Positions 7,421 to 10,753 of a DNA stretch of 10,753 nt are shown in pieces. The DNA is from JBBDIO01 sp040880365 (GTDB taxonomy: Bacteria > Chloroflexota > Anaerolineae > Caldilineales > Caldilineaceae), in the NCBI GenBank assembly GCA_040880365.1, contig JBBDIO010000292.1, positions 1-10,753 of the forward strand, written 5' to 3'. How positions within the stretch are numbered: the stretch's first letter is position 1; the number at the start of each line of letters is the position of its first letter. The position numbers and the translations under genes were made by a program. The notes under the pieces are model-generated. The model did not search any database and was not told the DNA's origin. It saw only the letters and a list, made by a program, of their open reading frames with translations.

Positions 7421-8605
7421 TTATACGGGCGGGCCTATAATATCTTCGATGATAAAATCGCTGTAGAAAAAGGCTTTGTCCTGGGCATAGAGCGTACGGC
7501 TGTGCGCAAGCTGGGGTTCCAGACAGTGGCGCATGGATACAGGACGGCGACGGGGGGCCATCATGTTCCAATAGACCAATCGTCCTGGTGGCAGGTTGCC
7601 CTGCGGTTGGCCACACGCGACCAGTTGCGCCAGCAAGGCATGATAGTTGGGCAGCGACATATATTCAAATATGTCGCTGAGATTGAAGCGTTGAAAGCGT
7701 GTCTGGGGATGCTGTTGCAGATAGGTTTCTACCGAAGCGCAGTGCCATTCCAGGCGATCCAGGTTGGCGCGGATGGGCGCAAAATTTTCGGGGCGCAGGG
7801 CGTGAGGTAGCGCCGTATCAAAATGGCCCAGCAGAATCCACTGGAGATAGGGATTTTCCCGCGGATCCAATGTGGTGAGCGCGTGGCGGGTGCGCGTCAG
7901 CAGCCGTTGACTCACGTCGCCTTCTACATAGGCAAAAAAGCTGGGGTCGCGGCCCAGCCGCCCCATCACGCGGCGAGAAAAGAAGATACGAAATACGGCG
8001 CGCCACCACCAATGATTCCAGTGGCGGTCATACCAGGCAATGCGCGCGGGCAGATCGCGCGCGGCCAGCAGCCCGCGCCGGGTGCGGGGCGTTTGGAGCA
8101 GAGGCAGAATCCAGCGCCCAAAAAGCCGCAGATAGCGCTCGAATTTGCCCACTGTGGCAAAGCCCTGGGCGATGAGGTGGGGCCGGGCATCCCAAAATTG
8201 ACGCGCCGCGGCATCTAGCCGGGGGCGGCAGGCGGCATAGAGTTGGGGGCGTTGGTCGCTGGCGCGCACGCCCAGCAATTCCAGCAAGGTGGGGTGATCC
8301 AATTGGGCATAGGCCGCGACACGTAGCGCCAGACAGGCCAATTGGGCAGGGCTTAGATCCAGCGCGACCACCCGCGCCGGTCCCTGGCTGAGCATAGATA
8401 GCGTATTATCGCCCGCCGACGCAATCGATAGACAGTGGTGGTGGGGTTCGATTGCCAGCGCAGCCAGCAAAATGTCGGCATCTTCCCAGCATTGGGCATA
8501 GCGGATCTGGGTAAAATCGGCCTTGTGCCCGACTTCGCTAACTGGGGAGCTAGCCGAGTTGCTGGCCGGGGGGCTGGCGGGTGGCGGAATCGGGGGCGCG
8601 TTCAA
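7421..8605 (-). CDS. DUF3419 / BtaA-like SAM-dependent 3-amino-3-carboxypropyl transferase
   Basis: This is a 394-residue protein of the DUF3419 (BtaA) family. In betaine-lipid synthesis BtaA transfers the 3-amino-3-carboxypropyl group of SAM to the free hydroxyl of diacylglycerol, giving diacylglyceryl-homoserine. Family marks are the N-terminal IRYAQCWEDADILL, the SAM-binding SIASAGDNTLSML (60-72), the acidic strand end VALDLSPAQ (80-88), FNLSDIFEYMS (307-317) and RLVYWNMMAP (342-351). The only plausible start is a TTG at 8605. A TAG lies six codons upstream in frame, and no ATG or GTG occurs before the conserved core. The first 25 residues are a Pro/Ala/Ser-rich tail without a family match. 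The gene follows pfkA by 62 bp and precedes the membrane kinase by 19 bp. No N-methyltransferase of the BtaB type is in the window, so the end product may not be a betaine lipid. Confidence 0.85.
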   Translation of the reverse strand: MNAPPIPPPASPPASNSASSPVSEVGHKADFTQIRYAQCWEDADILLAALAIEPHHHCLSIASAGDNTLSMLSQGPARVVALDLSPAQLACLALRVAAYAQLDHPTLLELLGVRASDQRPQLYAACRPRLDAAARQFWDARPHLIAQGFATVGKFERYLRLFGRWILPLLQTPRTRRGLLAARDLPARIAWYDRHWNHWWWRAVFRIFFSRRVMGRLGRDPSFFAYVEGDVSQRLLTRTRHALTTLDPRENPYLQWILLGHFDTALPHALRPENFAPIRANLDRLEWHCASVETYLQQHPQTRFQRFNLSDIFEYMSLPNYHALLAQLVACGQPQGNLPPGRLVYWNMMAPRRRPVSMRHCLEPQLAHSRTLYAQDKAFFYSDFIIEDIIGPPV

Positions 8606-8667
8606 GACGGGCGTTCTGGCCTAGTGGCGGTATGGATGGTGCGCACGCGGTGTTGCGCGGTGCGTAA

Positions 8668-9912
8668 TCACGCGCTGTCGCCCATGCAGGTGCCCACGCC
8701 GCGCGCCGAGGCAATCCACGGGTGGTCGATGGGCACAACTTTGCGTTGTCCGGCTACATCTTCCAACGGAATACTTTCCGCGCCTTCGCCGCGAGCCGCA
8801 ATCATCACGCCATAGACGCCGCGGTTGATATATTCGGCACAGGCCGTTCCCAGGCGGCTTGCCAGCAGGCGGTCGAAGGCCGAGGGCGTGCCCCCCCGCT
8901 GTAAATGGCCCAAAATCGTGAGACGGCTTTCGAGGCCGGTCAGTTCTTCCAACTGTTGCGCCAGGCGCAAGGTGTTGCCGGCATGGTCGGCTTCCAGCGC
9001 GGCAATGCGTTCTTTGGCGGCGCGCTTGGCCTTTTTGGCAGCCTTGAGCTTTTTGCTGCTCTTTGTCTTGCCATCATTGGGCGCTATGGGTTCATCTGCG
9101 CGCAGACTTGCAATTGTGGCCTTGGCGGCGTCCAGTTCTGCTTCGGCAGCGTGCATGGTTGCTGCAAATTCGCTGGACATCGCGCCTTCGGCAACCGCGA
9201 CGATGCTGAATTGTTTGCCCGTGCGACTGCGATTGCGGATGGCCCGCGCCACTTCGGTCACATCATAGGGAATTTCGGGGATGAGAATCACATCGGCGCC
9301 GCCGGAAATGCCTGCGCCCAACGCCAGCCAGCCTGCTTTGTGGCCCATAATTTCGACCACGATGATACGATGGTGGCTGTGGGCAGTGCTGTGCAGGCGG
9401 TCGATGGCTTCGGTGGCAATGCCCAGCGCAGTATCGAAGCCAAACGTTACATCGGTGGATATCACATCGTTGTCGATGGTCTTGGGCAGGGTGACCACAT
9501 TCAGCCCGGCTTTTTTCAGGCGCAGGGCATTCTTTTGGGTGCCGCCGCCGCCCAGACAGACCAGCGCGTCCAGATGGTGCTTTGCGTAGTTGGCGAGGAT
9601 GACATCGGTCATATCCATGAGCTTGCCGCCCACGGGCATCCGATGGGGTTTGTCGCGGCTGGTGCCCAGCAGCGTGCCGCTTATCTTGCTTTTCCCGATG
9701 CGCCGTCGATACGNNNNNNNNNNGATAATCCCCGCCAGCACCCCGCTGTCAATCCGCACAATGCGGTTTTCCATCAAGCCCCGAAAGCCATCGCGAAAGC
9801 CGATGACATCCATGCCGTAGATGCCCATAGCGGCCTTGCCCAGCCCACGGATGGCGGCATTGAGGCCTGGACTGTCGCCCCCGGCGGTCAGTACGCCAAT
9901 ATGTTTACTCAT
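8668..9912 (-). CDS. pfkA: 6-phosphofructokinase (PFKA superfamily, mixed ATP/PPi signature), interrupted by an assembly gap
   Basis: The protein has 414 residues as read through the N run. It phosphorylates fructose 6-phosphate at C1 in glycolysis. Clear motifs are GGDSPGLN (11-18, phosphoryl-donor loop), GGGGTQKNA (121-129), PKTIDND (143-149, catalytic Asp147), MGHKAGWLA (189-197), AEGAM (241-245, substrate-binding Glu) and LGHLQRGG (334-341, substrate Arg339). The usual PFK position 104 is Gly (ATP type), whereas position 124 is Lys (Lys144 here, PPi type). The Mg-binding Asp103 is Gly. The phosphoryl donor cannot be assigned from this. Residues about 246-313 form a long Ala/Lys-rich coiled-coil insertion. 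The ATG at 9912 has an AAGG only at a rather long distance upstream. Ten N fall at codons for residues 64-67. The 11 residues after them (about 68-78, YRRRIGKSKIS) are absent from normal family members and are suspect. The gene heads the run containing the lipid genes. Confidence 0.92.
   Translation of the reverse strand: MSKHIGVLTAGGDSPGLNAAIRGLGKAAMGIYGMDVIGFRDGFRGLMENRIVRIDSGVLAGIIXXXXYRRRIGKSKISGTLLGTSRDKPHRMPVGGKLMDMTDVILANYAKHHLDALVCLGGGGTQKNALRLKKAGLNVVTLPKTIDNDVISTDVTFGFDTALGIATEAIDRLHSTAHSHHRIIVVEIMGHKAGWLALGAGISGGADVILIPEIPYDVTEVARAIRNRSRTGKQFSIVAVAEGAMSSEFAATMHAAEAELDAAKATIASLRADEPIAPNDGKTKSSKKLKAAKKAKRAAKERIAALEADHAGNTLRLAQQLEELTGLESRLTILGHLQRGGTPSAFDRLLASRLGTACAEYINRGVYGVMIAARGEGAESIPLEDVAGQRKVVPIDHPWIASARGVGTCMGDSA
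9714..9723. other. Assembly gap (10 N) inside pfkA
   Basis: Ten undetermined bases interrupt pfkA just before the conserved GTLLGTSRDKP segment. The number is probably a placeholder, so the reading frame across it is not guaranteed. The roughly 34 bases at 9680-9713 encode residues that family members lack, which suggests low-quality contig-end sequence. Confidence 0.97.
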
Positions 9913-9928
9913 GCTTTATCTATGCCTT

Positions 9929-9958
9929 AATTTTTGCATTCGTAATTTTTGCATTCGT
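9929..9958. repeat. Tandem 15-bp AT-rich direct repeat upstream of pfkA
   Basis: The unit aatttttgcattcgt occurs twice head to tail at 9929-9943 and 9944-9958, just upstream of the pfkA start. The second copy is followed by gaagtt, and the 21-base combination recurs exactly at 10087-10107 on the other side of the palindrome. It may mark the edges of an inserted element or a set of regulatory sites. Confidence 0.85.
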
Positions 9959-9966
9959 GAAGTTAG

Positions 9967-10030
9967 GTAGGTCACCGCTCCTGCGGTGACACGGGTAGTA
10001 GAGAATGTCACCGCAGGAGCGGTGACCTAC
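9967..10030. repeat. Nested palindrome: perfect 25-bp inverted repeat whose arms are themselves hairpins
   Basis: Arm 9967-9991 is the exact reverse complement of arm 10006-10030, with a 14-base spacer. Each arm is also palindromic: GTCACCGC at 9971-9978 pairs with GCGGTGAC at 9983-9990 across TCCT, and the right arm does the same across AGGA. The DNA or RNA could therefore form one long hairpin or two adjacent 8-bp hairpins. It lies between the flavoprotein stop (10154) and the pfkA start (9912), so it could attenuate or stabilise transcripts. Its form is typical of dispersed REP/BIME or MITE-like intergenic repeats, but only one full copy is in the window. Confidence 0.88.
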
Positions 10031-10086
10031 ACGGCTCGTGCATAAATTTTGCAACCCATTACTAACTCTCACGTAACGCATCACTT

Positions 10087-10107
10087 AATTTTTGCATTCG
10101 TGAAGTT
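10087..10107. repeat. Distant copy of the AT-rich direct repeat
   Basis: These 21 bases repeat 9944-9964 exactly (unit aatttttgcattcgt followed by gaagtt). A degenerate partial copy (tttTGCAgTCGTg) follows directly at about 10106-10118. The two exact copies bracket the nested palindrome, 143 bp apart start to start. Confidence 0.85.
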
Positions 10108-10153
10108 TTGCAGTCGTGCGCTGGGATACAGGCCGGATGGGTACAAGTTGCAG

Positions 10154-10753
10154 TTAGTGACGAATCGCCAGATATTCCCACGCGCTGAGCGCGGCTTTGG
10201 CGCCTTCGCCGATGGCGACCAAAACCTGTTCGGCGTGAATATTGGTCACATCGCCGGCTGCGAAAAGTCCGGGCACATCGGTGGCGCAGCGCTGATCGAT
10301 GCGGATATGGCCGTCGTTATCCAGCTCGACCAGACCGCGTACCATTTCATTGTTGGGCAAAAGGGCGAATTCGACAAAAACGCCTTCGACCGCCAGTTGG
10401 CGGGTTTCGCCGTTTGTGCCCACCAGTCCGATATGGGTGACAAATTCATCGCCTGCGATTTGTTGTACTTCCCAGTTGTTAAAAATCGAGATGTTCGATT
10501 GGTCGCGCACGCGCTGCATTTCGGGAATAGTCTCCAACGTCTGGGCGTTGGCGGCGATGAAATAGACATGGCGACAGATGGGGCTGAGTTCCAGCGCGGC
10601 GATGAGCGCACGGCGTCCGCCGCCTATTACAGCCACATCGTGCCCGGCAAAATAGGGTGCATGGCTGACCGCCGAAAAACTGACGCCGCGCCCCCAATAT
10701 TCTTTTTCGCCTGCGACATAGATGCGCTGGGGCGCGGCGCCGGTGGCGATAAT
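10154..10753 (-). CDS. AhpF/thioredoxin-reductase-like flavoprotein lacking the CxxC, 5' end cut by window edge
   Basis: 199 C-terminal residues are visible; the frame is open to the right edge, so the GTG at 10636 is internal. The segment covers the second Rossmann domain and the C-terminal FAD part. IIATGA closes the first FAD motif. VAVIGGGRRALIAAL is the NAD(P)H-binding GxGxxA. GVFVEFALLPNNEMV...VELDNDGHIRID and GLFAAGDVTNIHAEQVLVAIGEGAKAALSAWEYL form the FAD-binding end, closest in wording to AhpF, the reductase of peroxiredoxin AhpC. At the site of the redox-active CxxC (family CPHC or CATC, between GRGVS and PxF) the sequence is SAVS (10664-10675). Without those cysteines it cannot do dithiol exchange in the normal way. 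It may instead reduce a flavin, ferredoxin-like or other partner. The N-terminal FAD domain is not in the window. Confidence 0.88.
   Translation of the reverse strand: MIATGAAPQRIYVAGEKEYWGRGVSFSAVSHAPYFAGHDVAVIGGGRRALIAALELSPICRHVYFIAANAQTLETIPEMQRVRDQSNISIFNNWEVQQIAGDEFVTHIGLVGTNGETRQLAVEGVFVEFALLPNNEMVRGLVELDNDGHIRIDQRCATDVPGLFAAGDVTNIHAEQVLVAIGEGAKAALSAWEYLAIRH

Noticed and set aside
8905..9930. Long + strand open frame antisense to pfkA (341 codons, through the N run)
   Set aside because: It mirrors the pfkA coding strand, has no recognisable domain, and crosses the assembly gap. GC-biased codon use leaves the antisense frame open.

Overview
The window is about 10.7 kb of moderately GC-rich bacterial chromosome. 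It holds eight protein genes, two of them cut by the window edges, and a few unusual repeats. No RNA gene, CRISPR array, phage gene or transposase was seen. A run of ten N at 9714-9723 shows that this is a scaffolded draft or metagenome assembly. The 6-phosphofructokinase type, the AhpF-like flavoprotein, the DUF3419/BtaA-like gene and the palindromic intergenic repeats would fit a Chloroflexota genome. That placement is an impression from protein style, not a demonstration.

Layout, left to right: (1) the 3' part of a HAD-family hydrolase on the + strand; (2) a convergent hybrid sensor histidine kinase on the - strand, whose 3' end overlaps the HAD gene by 39 bp; (3) a 596-bp divergent intergenic region with a good sigma70-type promoter for the kinase and a weaker one for the next gene; (4) a DapA/NAL-family class I aldolase on the + strand; (5) a long perfect inverted repeat between convergent genes; (6) a - strand run transcribed in the order pfkA, DUF3419 (BtaA-like), membrane phytol/dolichol-kinase-like protein, double-GNAT-like acyltransferase; (7) a repeat-rich gap of about 240 bp with a nested palindrome flanked by AT-rich direct repeats; (8) the C-terminal part of an AhpF/thioredoxin-reductase-like flavoprotein on the - strand, running off the right edge.

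The most coherent functional unit is the trio at 4931-8605. It combines a SAM-dependent 3-amino-3-carboxypropyl transferase homologue (the BtaA family of betaine-lipid synthesis), a CTP-type lipid-alcohol kinase homologue with an extra C-terminal membrane module, and a soluble acyltransferase-like protein. Together they suggest synthesis or remodelling of an unusual polar lipid, but no BtaB-like N-methyltransferase is present here. The product is therefore unknown. The pfkA gene upstream may share a transcript with the trio.

Several proteins have informative departures from their families. The flavoprotein has Ser-Ala-Val-Ser where the redox-active CxxC should be. The sensor kinase carries a pseudo-receiver with Gln at the phosphoacceptor position. 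The DapA-like aldolase lacks the Arg of true dihydrodipicolinate synthases. The phosphofructokinase has a mixed ATP/PPi signature and a long Lys/Ala-rich insertion.
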